Shown: in pieces, positions 6,893 through 12,921 of the stretch
How positions within the stretch are numbered: the first letter of the stretch is position 1
How the letters are laid out: each line of letters opens with the position of its first letter
Assembly (NCBI GenBank): GCA_021802025.1
Contig: JAKABC010000031.1
Location: 1 to 13,148, forward strand
DNA length: 13,148 nucleotides
Origin: Actinomycetes bacterium
GTDB lineage: Bacteria; Actinomycetota; Acidimicrobiia; Acidimicrobiales; RAAP-2
Direction: 5' to 3'
Notes under the pieces: generated by a model
Told to the model about the DNA's origin: nothing
The model's input: only the letters and a program-made list of their open reading frames with translations
Databases searched by the model: none
Position numbers and translations under genes: made by a program

Positions 6893-8175
6893 CCTCGCCG
6901 GCCCCCGCGGCGCCGCGCGCGGCGCCCACCGAGGATCGCGTCTCACCACTCGTCTTCGGCGCCATCGTCGTCGCGGTGGTGGTCCTGCTGGTGGTGAGCG
7001 TCGGCTGGGCCCTGCCCGTGGTGATCCTGGCCGTGCTGTTCATGGTCATGTTCCACGAGTTCGGCCACTACATCACGGCCAAGCGGGCCGGCCTGCTCGT
7101 GACGGACTTCTTCGTGGGCTTCGGGCCGATCGTCTGGTCGACGACGGTCGGCGAGACGCGCTACGGCGTGCGGGCCCTCCCGCTGGGCGGTTTCGTCAAG
7201 GTCCCCGGCATGACCTGGAGCGACCCGGTCGACCCCTCGATCGAGCCGCGCACGTATCGCCAGTCCTCCTACCCCAAGCGGGTGCTGTTCGCGGCCGCGG
7301 GCTCGCTCATGCACGGCGTCTTGGCGCTGGTGATCGCCTGGGCGTCACTCGCCTTCATCGGGGTCCCCTCGGCCAGTCACGTGGGGGTGACCGCCCTCAG
7401 CACCTTCCAGGGTCAGCGCGAGACCCCGGCCCAGCGGGCCGGGCTCAAGGTGGGGGATCGGATCGTGGCGGTCGACGGTCGGTCGATCACCAGCGCCACC
7501 ACCCTCGCGCGACTGATCCACCGCAGCGTCGGGGTGCCCCTCACCCTGGTGGTCGAGCGCGCCGGTACGCGTCTCACCCTGCACGCCACCCCGGTCAACG
7601 GCCAGCACGTCGAGGTGAACGGCCAGCCGCTCGACACCTCGTCCCGGCCGGAGGGCTTCCTCGGGATCGAGGTGGGTGCACTCAGCGTGCGCGACTCGAT
7701 CCTCGGAGCCGTTCCGCGCGCCGCCGGCGAGCTCGGCTCGATCGTCGTGGCCTCGGTCAAGGGGCTGGCCCACGTGTTCACCCCGCACGAGTTCGCGAGC
7801 CTCTACCACCAGGTCACCTCGTCCTCGGCGGCCCAGAACCGTCAGAACCAGCTCAACCGGCCCGAGTCGATCGTCGGGGTGGTGCGCATCGCCGTCCAGG
7901 GGGCCCGCTACGGGGTGGGCACGCTGCTCACGATCTTGATGGCGGTGAACGTCTTCGTGGGGGTCTTCAACCTCTTCCCGATGCTGCCCCTGGACGGCGG
8001 CTACATCGCGATCGCCACCTACGAACGGCTCCGCTCGCGCCGGGGTCGGCCCTACCACGCCGACGTGAATCGGCTCCTGCCGGTGATCTACGCCTTCGTG
8101 GCGGTGCTGGGGGTCCTGTTCGCGGCGACGCTGTACCTCGACATCGTCCACCCCATCGCCAACCCCTTCGGCTAG
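6889..8175 (+). CDS. rseP: Site-2 protease family intramembrane zinc metalloprotease (RseP/Rip1 type)
   Basis: An M50 intramembrane protease that cuts transmembrane proteins such as anti-sigma factors within the membrane. The 428 residues show the family layout: a first membrane segment (about 20-40), then a second bearing the zinc motif HEFGH (H56, E57, H60), and a G-rich membrane-associated loop (VGFGPIVW, LPLGGFVKVPG). One PDZ domain follows at about 165-235 (AGLKVGDRIVAVDG). The C-terminal membrane part carries NLFPMLPLDGG, where D369 supplies the third zinc ligand. Only one PDZ is seen, as in actinobacterial Rip1; E. coli RseP has two. Its place between dxr and ispG is a conserved actinobacterial arrangement. 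Its ATG overlaps the dxr stop with no Shine-Dalgarno, but a -10-like TAGCCT sits 6 nt upstream. The substrate cannot be inferred. Confidence 0.93.
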   Translation: MTSPAPAAPRAAPTEDRVSPLVFGAIVVAVVVLLVVSVGWALPVVILAVLFMVMFHEFGHYITAKRAGLLVTDFFVGFGPIVWSTTVGETRYGVRALPLGGFVKVPGMTWSDPVDPSIEPRTYRQSSYPKRVLFAAAGSLMHGVLALVIAWASLAFIGVPSASHVGVTALSTFQGQRETPAQRAGLKVGDRIVAVDGRSITSATTLARLIHRSVGVPLTLVVERAGTRLTLHATPVNGQHVEVNGQPLDTSSRPEGFLGIEVGALSVRDSILGAVPRAAGELGSIVVASVKGLAHVFTPHEFASLYHQVTSSSAAQNRQNQLNRPESIVGVVRIAVQGARYGVGTLLTILMAVNVFVGVFNLFPMLPLDGGYIAIATYERLRSRRGRPYHADVNRLLPVIYAFVAVLGVLFAATLYLDIVHPIANPFG

Positions 8176-8201
8176 GGCGACCGACTCCGCGCCGGCCACG
8201 G

Positions 8202-8207
8202 CAGAAT
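8202..8207 (+). promoter_or_regulatory. Possible -10 box before ispG (leaderless arrangement)
   Basis: CAGAAT matches TATAAT at four of six positions and ends 6 nt before the ispG GTG at 8214, in the 38-nt gap after rseP. No -35 is convincing. ispG has only a poor GGGGA immediately before its start, so a leaderless mRNA would explain the start better than a Shine-Dalgarno. Confidence 0.3.
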
Positions 8208-8213
8208 GGGGAC

Positions 8214-9446
8214 GTGGACGTCACCGCCAGCCCCCTCAGCCCGCGTCGGCCGACCCGCCAGATCCACGTCGGCTCGGTGGCCGTCGGGGGCGGGGCCCCG
8301 ATCTCGGTCCAGTCGATGACCACGACCAAGACCGCCGACGTCGAAGGGACCCTCAGCCAGGTCTACGCGCTGGCGGCCAACGGCGCGGACATCGTGCGCT
8401 GCACCTGCAACGATCGCGGCGCCGCCGAGGGGCTGGCCCAGATCGTGCCGCGCTCCCCGGTGCCGATCGTCGCGGACATCCACTTCCACGTCGAGATGGC
8501 CCTGGCGGCCCTCGAGGCCGGCGTGCACGGGCTGCGGCTCAACCCGGGCAACCTGCGCAAGCCCGAGGAGATCAAGCTCGTCGCGCGCGAGGCCAAGGAC
8601 CGCGGCGTGCCGATCCGCATCGGGGTGAACGCCGGCTCGCTGCACCCGCAGATCTACGAGCGCTTCGGCGGGGCCACCCCCGAGGCCCTGGTCGAGTCGG
8701 CCCGGCTCGAGCTCGCCTACTTCGACGAGGTCGGCTTCGAGGACGTCAAGATCTCGGTCAAGGCCTCCTCGGTCGCCACGATGATCGCCGCCTACCGGCT
8801 GGCCTCGGAGACCTTCGACCACCCCTTGCACCTCGGGGTGACCGAGGCGGGGCCCCTCCCGGGGGGCCTGCTCAAGGCGACCGCCGGGATCGCCACCCTG
8901 CTCGCCGAGGGCATCGGCGACACCCTGCGCTACTCGCTCACCGCCGACCCGGTCGAAGAGGCCCGCGCCGGCCGCCAGCTCCTGGAGTCGTTGGGCCTGC
9001 GCGAGCGCAAGGGTCTCGACCTGATCGCCTGTCCGAGTTGTGGACGGGCCGAGATCGACGTGATCGCCGTGGCCACCCAGGCCCAGGCGGCCCTCGACGA
9101 GCTCCACCTCCCGCTGCAGGTGGCGGTGATGGGCTGCGTGGTGAACGGACCGGGCGAGGCCCGCCACGCCGACCTCGGCATCGCGGCGGGCAAGCACCGC
9201 GGTCACCTCTTCATCAAGGGCCAGATCGTGCGCGTCGTCCCCGAGGACGAGATGGTCGAGGCGCTCGTGGACGAGGCGCGCCGCATCGCCGACGAGGGCG
9301 TCGAGGCGCGCCTGGCCGCGCGCGACGAGGGGGCCGAGGCCGCCGCCGCGGCCGATCGGGCCGACCTGCTCGACGCCAAGGGCGCCGACGCCAACCGGGC
9401 CGGTGCGCGCATCGAGAAGATCCGGGCTCGCGTCGAACACGACTAG
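8214..9446 (+). CDS. ispG: (E)-4-hydroxy-3-methylbut-2-enyl diphosphate synthase
   Basis: The 4Fe-4S enzyme of the MEP pathway (GcpE) that turns MEcPP into HMBPP, the penultimate step. The N-terminal TIM-barrel part shows VQSMTTTKTADVEGT, ADIVRCTC, ADIHFH (87-92), RLNPGN (108-113) and GVNAGSL. The C-terminal cluster domain has cysteines C273 and C276 in CPSCGR and C308 in MGCVVNGPGEA, with E315 as the fourth ligand by family rule. At 410 residues it is longer than E. coli IspG. The excess is a charged Ala/Glu/Arg-rich tail after about residue 355, predicted helical and without catalytic motifs. GTG 8214 is the family start and has no good Shine-Dalgarno. It shares the pathway with dxr upstream, so this locus groups two MEP steps around a protease. 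Confidence 0.97.
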   Translation: MDVTASPLSPRRPTRQIHVGSVAVGGGAPISVQSMTTTKTADVEGTLSQVYALAANGADIVRCTCNDRGAAEGLAQIVPRSPVPIVADIHFHVEMALAALEAGVHGLRLNPGNLRKPEEIKLVAREAKDRGVPIRIGVNAGSLHPQIYERFGGATPEALVESARLELAYFDEVGFEDVKISVKASSVATMIAAYRLASETFDHPLHLGVTEAGPLPGGLLKATAGIATLLAEGIGDTLRYSLTADPVEEARAGRQLLESLGLRERKGLDLIACPSCGRAEIDVIAVATQAQAALDELHLPLQVAVMGCVVNGPGEARHADLGIAAGKHRGHLFIKGQIVRVVPEDEMVEALVDEARRIADEGVEARLAARDEGAEAAAAADRADLLDAKGADANRAGARIEKIRARVEHD

Positions 9447-9449
9447 CCT
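9444..9449 (+). promoter_or_regulatory. Possible -10 box before proS
   Basis: TAGCCT begins with the ispG stop codon and would start transcription near 9456, giving a leader of about 19 nt that contains the proS ribosome site GAGGAGGG (9465-9472). It has the same hexamer as the box before rseP. No -35 is evident, and read-through from upstream is equally possible. Confidence 0.25.
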
Positions 9450-9474
9450 CGGGCGAACCCGCTAGAGGAGGGAC

Positions 9475-10881
9475 GTGGCCGCGAGCGCCCTGACACCGCC
9501 CGACGAGGACTTCCCTCGCTGGTACCAAGACGTCGTCGCCAAGGCCGAGATGGCCGACAACGGTCCGGTGCGCGGCACGATGGTCATCCGCCCCTACGGC
9601 TACGCGATCTGGGAGCGGATGCAGGCCGAGATGGACTGGCGCATCAAGCGCGCCGGCGCGAAGAACGCCTACTTCCCGATCTTCATCCCCGAGTCCTACT
9701 TCGCGCGTGAGGCCGAGCACGTCGAGGGGTTCAGCCCCGAGCTCGCGGTCGTGACCCACGCCGGCGGCGAGGACCTCGCCGAGCCGATCGTGGTGCGCCC
9801 CACCAGCGAGACGGTGATCGGGGAGTTCATGGCCAAGTGGGTCCAGAGCTACCGGGACCTCCCGCTCGCCCTCAACCAGTGGGCCAACGTCGTGCGCTGG
9901 GAGCTGCGTCCGCGCCTCTTCCTGCGCAGCACCGAGTTCCTCTGGCAGGAGGGCCACACCGCTCACGCCAGCTACGACGACGCCCACGCCTACGCCCTCA
10001 CGATCCACCACGACGTCTACGACGAGTTCCTGCGCGAGGTGATGGCCGCGCCGACCTTCCTCGGGATCAAGCCCCCGAGCGAGCGCTTCGCCGGGGCCGT
10101 CAACTCGCTCACCGGCGAGGGCATGATGCGCGACGGCAAAGCCCTCCAGATGGTCACGACCCACGAGCTCGGCCAGAACTTCGCGCGGGCCTTCGACATC
10201 GTCTTCCAGACCGAGGCCGGGGGCTCCGACCTGTGCTTCACCACCTCCTGGGGCGCCTCGACCCGGCTGGTCGGGGGGCTCGTGATGATGCACGGCGACG
10301 AGAACGGCCTCGTCGTGCCGCCCCGGCTCGCGCCCATCCAGGCGGTGGTGCTGTGCGTGCGCGACGACGCGACCCTGCTCGAGGCGGCCGCTCGCCTGGG
10401 CCAGGACCTCGCGGGCGCGGGCGTGCGCGTCGAGCTCGACCGCGGTCGCGCGAGCTTCGGTCGGCGCGTCACCGACTGGGAGATCAAGGGGGTGCCCGTG
10501 CGCGTCGAGGTCGGCCCGCGTGACCTCGAGGCCGGCCAGGCCACCCTGGTGCGGCGCGACAGCGGGGCGAAGGAGTCGGTCGCTTTGGGCGAGGTGTCGA
10601 CCCGGGTCGTCGCGCTGCTCGAGGAGGTCCAGCGCACGCTCTACGAGCGGGCGCGCCGCTTCCGCGACGAGCGCACCGTCGAGGTGTCCAGCGTGGACGA
10701 GGCCGCCGAGGCCGCCCAGGAGGGCTTCGCCCGCCTGGCCTGGTCGCTCGTCGATGGCGAGGGCGAGGCCCGCCTGCGCGAGGCGTCCATCACGGTGCGC
10801 TGCCTGCAGCGCGCCGACGGCTCGGTGCCCGAGGGCGTCGAGGAGGCCGACCTCGTCTGCGTGGTCGCCAAGTCCTACTAG
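9475..10881 (+). CDS. proS: Prolyl-tRNA synthetase, archaeal/eukaryotic type
   Basis: A class II aminoacyl-tRNA synthetase that charges tRNA-Pro. The 468-residue length and motifs are those of the archaeal/eukaryotic ProRS type, not the longer bacterial type with an inserted editing domain. The N-terminus has DFPRWYQDVV and RPYGYAIWE. The proline-binding loop is RPTSET (108-113), motif 2 is RWELRPRLFLRSTEFLWQEGH (from 141), and motif 3 covers SWGASTRLVGG to HGDENGLVVPPRLAP (258-287). An anticodon-binding domain follows (about 288-390), then the type-specific C-terminal domain ending in the characteristic AKSY. Zinc ligands expected there are reduced: the usual W-C-G-x3-C is W423-S-L, leaving only C443 and C462. 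GTG 9475 is preceded by GAGGAGGG. proS occupies its common actinobacterial slot between ispG and rimP. Confidence 0.96.
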   Translation: MAASALTPPDEDFPRWYQDVVAKAEMADNGPVRGTMVIRPYGYAIWERMQAEMDWRIKRAGAKNAYFPIFIPESYFAREAEHVEGFSPELAVVTHAGGEDLAEPIVVRPTSETVIGEFMAKWVQSYRDLPLALNQWANVVRWELRPRLFLRSTEFLWQEGHTAHASYDDAHAYALTIHHDVYDEFLREVMAAPTFLGIKPPSERFAGAVNSLTGEGMMRDGKALQMVTTHELGQNFARAFDIVFQTEAGGSDLCFTTSWGASTRLVGGLVMMHGDENGLVVPPRLAPIQAVVLCVRDDATLLEAAARLGQDLAGAGVRVELDRGRASFGRRVTDWEIKGVPVRVEVGPRDLEAGQATLVRRDSGAKESVALGEVSTRVVALLEEVQRTLYERARRFRDERTVEVSSVDEAAEAAQEGFARLAWSLVDGEGEARLREASITVRCLQRADGSVPEGVEEADLVCVVAKSY

Positions 10882-10889
10882 GACCCGGC

Positions 10890-10907
10890 CCGCCCCGGCC
10901 GGGGCGG
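10890..10907. terminator. 18-nt perfect GC palindrome after proS: U-poor terminator or operator
   Basis: CCGCCCCGG followed by CCGGGGCGG forms a perfect inverted repeat 8 nt after the proS stop. As RNA it makes a 7-bp stem with a GGCC loop. It is followed by TTGTGG rather than a T run, so it would be a U-poor terminator of a kind proposed for GC-rich actinobacteria. The same palindrome directly abuts the -35 box at 10908, so a protein-binding operator is an alternative. Confidence 0.45.
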
Positions 10908-10936
10908 TTGTGGGAAACGGCCCCGACTGCTAGTCT
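10908..10936 (+). promoter_or_regulatory. Promoter of the rimP-nusA-ylxR-infB operon
   Basis: TTGTGG (10908-10913) is separated by exactly 17 bp from TAGTCT (10931-10936), a TAnnnT -10 box. TGC precedes the -10, giving an extended -10 signal. Transcription should start near 10943, about 100 nt before the rimP ATG, with a terminator hairpin between. This is the best-formed promoter in the window. Confidence 0.65.
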
Positions 10937-10961
10937 CGTTGCGACAGTCCGCCCAGGACGT

Positions 10962-11003
10962 ATGGACTCGTTTAAGCGCGGGCCTAGGGCCCGCGCTTTT
11001 TAG
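10962..11003 (+). other. Possible 13-codon leader ORF running through the terminator
   Basis: ATG at 10962 opens a frame encoding MDSFKRGPRARAF, and TAG at 11001-11003 closes it within the end of the T run. AGGA (10955-10958) lies 3 nt upstream, close for a Shine-Dalgarno. A ribosome translating it would sit on the terminator stem. Most of its sequence is dictated by the hairpin, and there is no run of one amino acid as in classical attenuators, so it may be chance. Confidence 0.2.
10975..11001 (+). terminator. Intrinsic terminator in the rimP-nusA leader (candidate attenuator)
   Basis: AGCGCGGGCC (10975-10984), loop TAG, and GGCCCGCGCT (10988-10997) form a perfect 10-bp stem, followed by a T run (TTTTT, 10997-11001, sharing the last stem base). 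It lies downstream of the promoter at 10908-10936 and 40 bp upstream of rimP, inside the expected leader RNA, so it would stop transcription before the first gene unless relieved. An alternative pairing of GCCCAGG (10951-10957) with CCT(A)GGGC (10983-10990) could open its top half. It could also simply end a small RNA of about 60 nt. Confidence 0.8.
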
Positions 11004-11041
11004 CGTCCGCGCCGGGGCGACGAGAGGACGAGGAGGTGGCT

Positions 11042-11527
11042 ATGGACTGGCAGGCGGCACTCGGCCCCGTGCTGTCCCCCCTCGGCCTCGACCTCTACGA
11101 CGCCGAGTTCAGCGCGGGCACCCTGGCCGTCGTGGTCACCCGCGCCGGCGGGGTCGACCTCGAGGCCCTCACCGAGGCCAACCGGGCCGTGTCGGCGTGG
11201 CTGGACGCGAACGACCCGATCGAGGGGCGCTACACCCTGGACGTCTCGAGCCCCGGGCTCGAGCGACGACTGCGCACCCCCGAGCACTTCGCCCGGGCGC
11301 TCGGCGAGCGGGTGACCCTGCGCGAGCGGCGCGAGGGCCAGCCGACCCGACGCCTGGAGGGGACCCTCCTCGCCAGTGACGCGACGAGTGCGACGCTCGA
11401 CGACGCCGAGCTCGGGCCGACCCGGGTGGAGCTCGCGGACGTGGAGCGGGCCCGCACCGTCTTCCTCTGGGGGGCCGACCAGCCGACGGCGGGCCGCGGC
11501 CGCGCGACGACGAGCAAGAAAGGCTAG
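11042..11527 (+). CDS. rimP: Ribosome maturation factor RimP
   Basis: RimP helps assemble the 30S subunit, acting early in maturation. The 161-residue protein has the N-terminal alpha/beta domain (about 1-77) ending in the family signature DVSSPGLERRL (67-77), followed by the SH3-like C-terminal domain (about 80-150, with RLEGTLL and VELADVERARTVF) and a basic tail (RGRATTSKKG). ATG 11042 is preferred because AGGAGG (11031-11036) lies five bases upstream. A GTG at 11036 would add two residues but overlaps that Shine-Dalgarno. It is the first gene of the rimP-nusA-ylxR-infB operon, the order known widely in bacteria, and nusA starts 2 bp after its stop. Confidence 0.95.
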   Translation: MDWQAALGPVLSPLGLDLYDAEFSAGTLAVVVTRAGGVDLEALTEANRAVSAWLDANDPIEGRYTLDVSSPGLERRLRTPEHFARALGERVTLRERREGQPTRRLEGTLLASDATSATLDDAELGPTRVELADVERARTVFLWGADQPTAGRGRATTSKKG

Positions 11528-11529
11528 CA

Positions 11530-12630
11530 ATGGCGAACTTCGAATTCCTCGAGGCCCTGGGCCAGATCGCCCGGGACCAGAACATCGACGAGGGCGAGCT
11601 CCTCGTCGCGCTCGCCAACGCCCTGCTCGCGGCGTACAAGCGCCGGCCGGACTCGGCCGAGGACGCCGAGGTCGAGATCAACCCCGAGACGGGTGAGATC
11701 AAGGTCTGGGGCCTCGAACTCGACCTCGACGGCAACGTGGTGCGCGAGTGGGACGCCACCCCCGACGACTTCGGGCGCATCGCCGCCCAGACGGCCAAGC
11801 AGGTCCTGCTCCAGCTGATCCGCGACATCCAGCGCCGCCAGATGTACGAGGAGTTCGCCAACCGCGAGGGCGACATCGTCTCGGGCACCGTCCAGCAGAA
11901 CGACAACCGCTACACGCTGCTCGACCTGGGCCGCGTCGAGGCGCTCTTGCCCCAGGCCGAGCAGATCGCCTTCGAGCGCTACGAGCACGGCGCGCGGATC
12001 AAGGTCTACATCGTCGAGGTCCGCAAGACCAACAAGGGCCCCCAGATCGTCGTCTCGCGGACCCACCCGGCGCTCGTGGCGAAGCTCTTCGAGATCGAGG
12101 TGCCCGAGATCGCCAACGGCATCGTCGAGATCAAGGCCATCGCCCGCGAGCCCGGCCACCGCACGAAGATCTCGGTCGCCTCGAACGATCCGATGATCGA
12201 CCCGGTCGGCGCGTGCGTCGGGGCCCGGGGCAGTCGGGTGCGCAACATCACCAACGAGCTGCGCAGTGAGCGCATCGACGTGGTCCCCTACAGCGACGAC
12301 CCGGTCGAGTTCATCCAGGCGGCCCTGGCCCCGGCGCGCGTGCGCGAGGTGCGACTCGACGAGGAGGAGGGCATCGCGACGGTCATCGTCCACGAGCAGC
12401 AGCTCTCGCTGGCGATCGGCAAGGAGGGCCAGAACGCCCGCCTGGCGGCCCGCCTGTCGGGCTGGCGGATCGACATCCGCTCCGAGAACGAGGAGGAGGA
12501 CGAGGTCCCCGCCGAGACCTGGGCCGAGGCGGAGGCCGCGACCGAGGTCGCGGTGGCGGGCGAGCCGGGGGGACCCGAAGAGTCGGGCGACGTCGCCGAG
12601 CCCGCCCCTAGCGTGGAGGGCGAGGCATAG
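11530..12630 (+). CDS. nusA: Transcription termination/antitermination factor NusA
   Basis: NusA binds RNA polymerase and nascent RNA, increasing pausing and hairpin-dependent termination and serving in rRNA antitermination. The 366 residues give the N-terminal polymerase-binding domain (about 1-110), an S1 domain (about 112-178, REGDIVSGTVQQ), KH1 (about 200-275, with DPVGACVGARGSRVRNI) and KH2 (about 276-317, LAIGKEGQNARLAARL). An acidic tail (318-366) stands where E. coli has its two acidic repeats, which are absent here as in other actinobacteria. GAAAGG six bases upstream sets the ATG. The stop TAG overlaps the proposed ATA start of ylxR. Its product could act on the terminator in its own operon leader (10975-11001), as shown for Bacillus subtilis nusA. 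Confidence 0.97.
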   Translation: MANFEFLEALGQIARDQNIDEGELLVALANALLAAYKRRPDSAEDAEVEINPETGEIKVWGLELDLDGNVVREWDATPDDFGRIAAQTAKQVLLQLIRDIQRRQMYEEFANREGDIVSGTVQQNDNRYTLLDLGRVEALLPQAEQIAFERYEHGARIKVYIVEVRKTNKGPQIVVSRTHPALVAKLFEIEVPEIANGIVEIKAIAREPGHRTKISVASNDPMIDPVGACVGARGSRVRNITNELRSERIDVVPYSDDPVEFIQAALAPARVREVRLDEEEGIATVIVHEQQLSLAIGKEGQNARLAARLSGWRIDIRSENEEEDEVPAETWAEAEAATEVAVAGEPGGPEESGDVAEPAPSVEGEA

Positions 12631-12881
12631 CCCCCACGCGGACCTGCGTCGTGTGCCGGACCCGGCGCGAGGACCGCGCGCTGGTGCGGGTGGGTCGCCG
12701 GGCCGACGGGTCCTGGTACCGCGGCCGCGGACCGGGACGGGGGGCCTGGTGCTGCCGGGGCTGTGCGGAGGGGCTCGGTGAGCGGGCCCTGTCCCGGGCA
12801 CTGCGCGCCCCCCTCGAGGGGCTCGACGTCGCGGCCGTGGCCCGACTCATCGGGGAATCGGCCGAGGTTGTGGAAGAATAG
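12627..12881 (+). CDS. ylxR: YlxR family nucleic-acid-binding protein (DUF448), proposed ATA start
   Basis: A small YlxR/DUF448 protein, normally encoded between nusA and infB; family members bind RNA or act as regulators. From ATA 12627 it has 84 residues and begins MAPTRTCVVCRTRRE, the family N-terminus. The fold signature GRGAWCCRGC follows at 37-46. C7-x2-C10 and C43-x2-C46 could form a zinc site. ATA is proposed because GGAGGG (12615-12620) is six bases upstream and the frame is closed by TAG at 12609-12611. Also, the only ordinary start, GTG 12651, would delete C7 and the conserved RTC. ATA overlaps the nusA stop (ATAG). A sequencing error or GTG use remains possible. No ylxQ gene follows. 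Confidence 0.85.
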   Translation: MAPTRTCVVCRTRREDRALVRVGRRADGSWYRGRGPGRGAWCCRGCAEGLGERALSRALRAPLEGLDVAAVARLIGESAEVVEE

Positions 12882-12890
12882 GACACTGTG

Positions 12891-12904
12891 CCCGCGCGAG
12901 CGGG
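12891..12904 (+). promoter_or_regulatory. Hairpin with GCGA tetraloop upstream of infB
   Basis: CCCGC (12891-12895), loop GCGA, and GCGGG (12900-12904) form a 5-bp GC stem capped by a GNRA-type tetraloop in the 40-nt gap between ylxR and infB. It lies just before the infB ribosome site AAGGGA (12911-12916). No T run follows, so it is not a terminator. It may be an RNA-stability or translation element, or chance. Confidence 0.35.
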
Positions 12905-12921
12905 ACGAGTAAGGGATCGTT

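Noticed and set aside
12888..12921. GTG at 12888 as start of infB
   Set aside because: It is not in the infB frame, and the infB frame has a TAA stop at 12910-12912. TTG 12922 is the first workable start.
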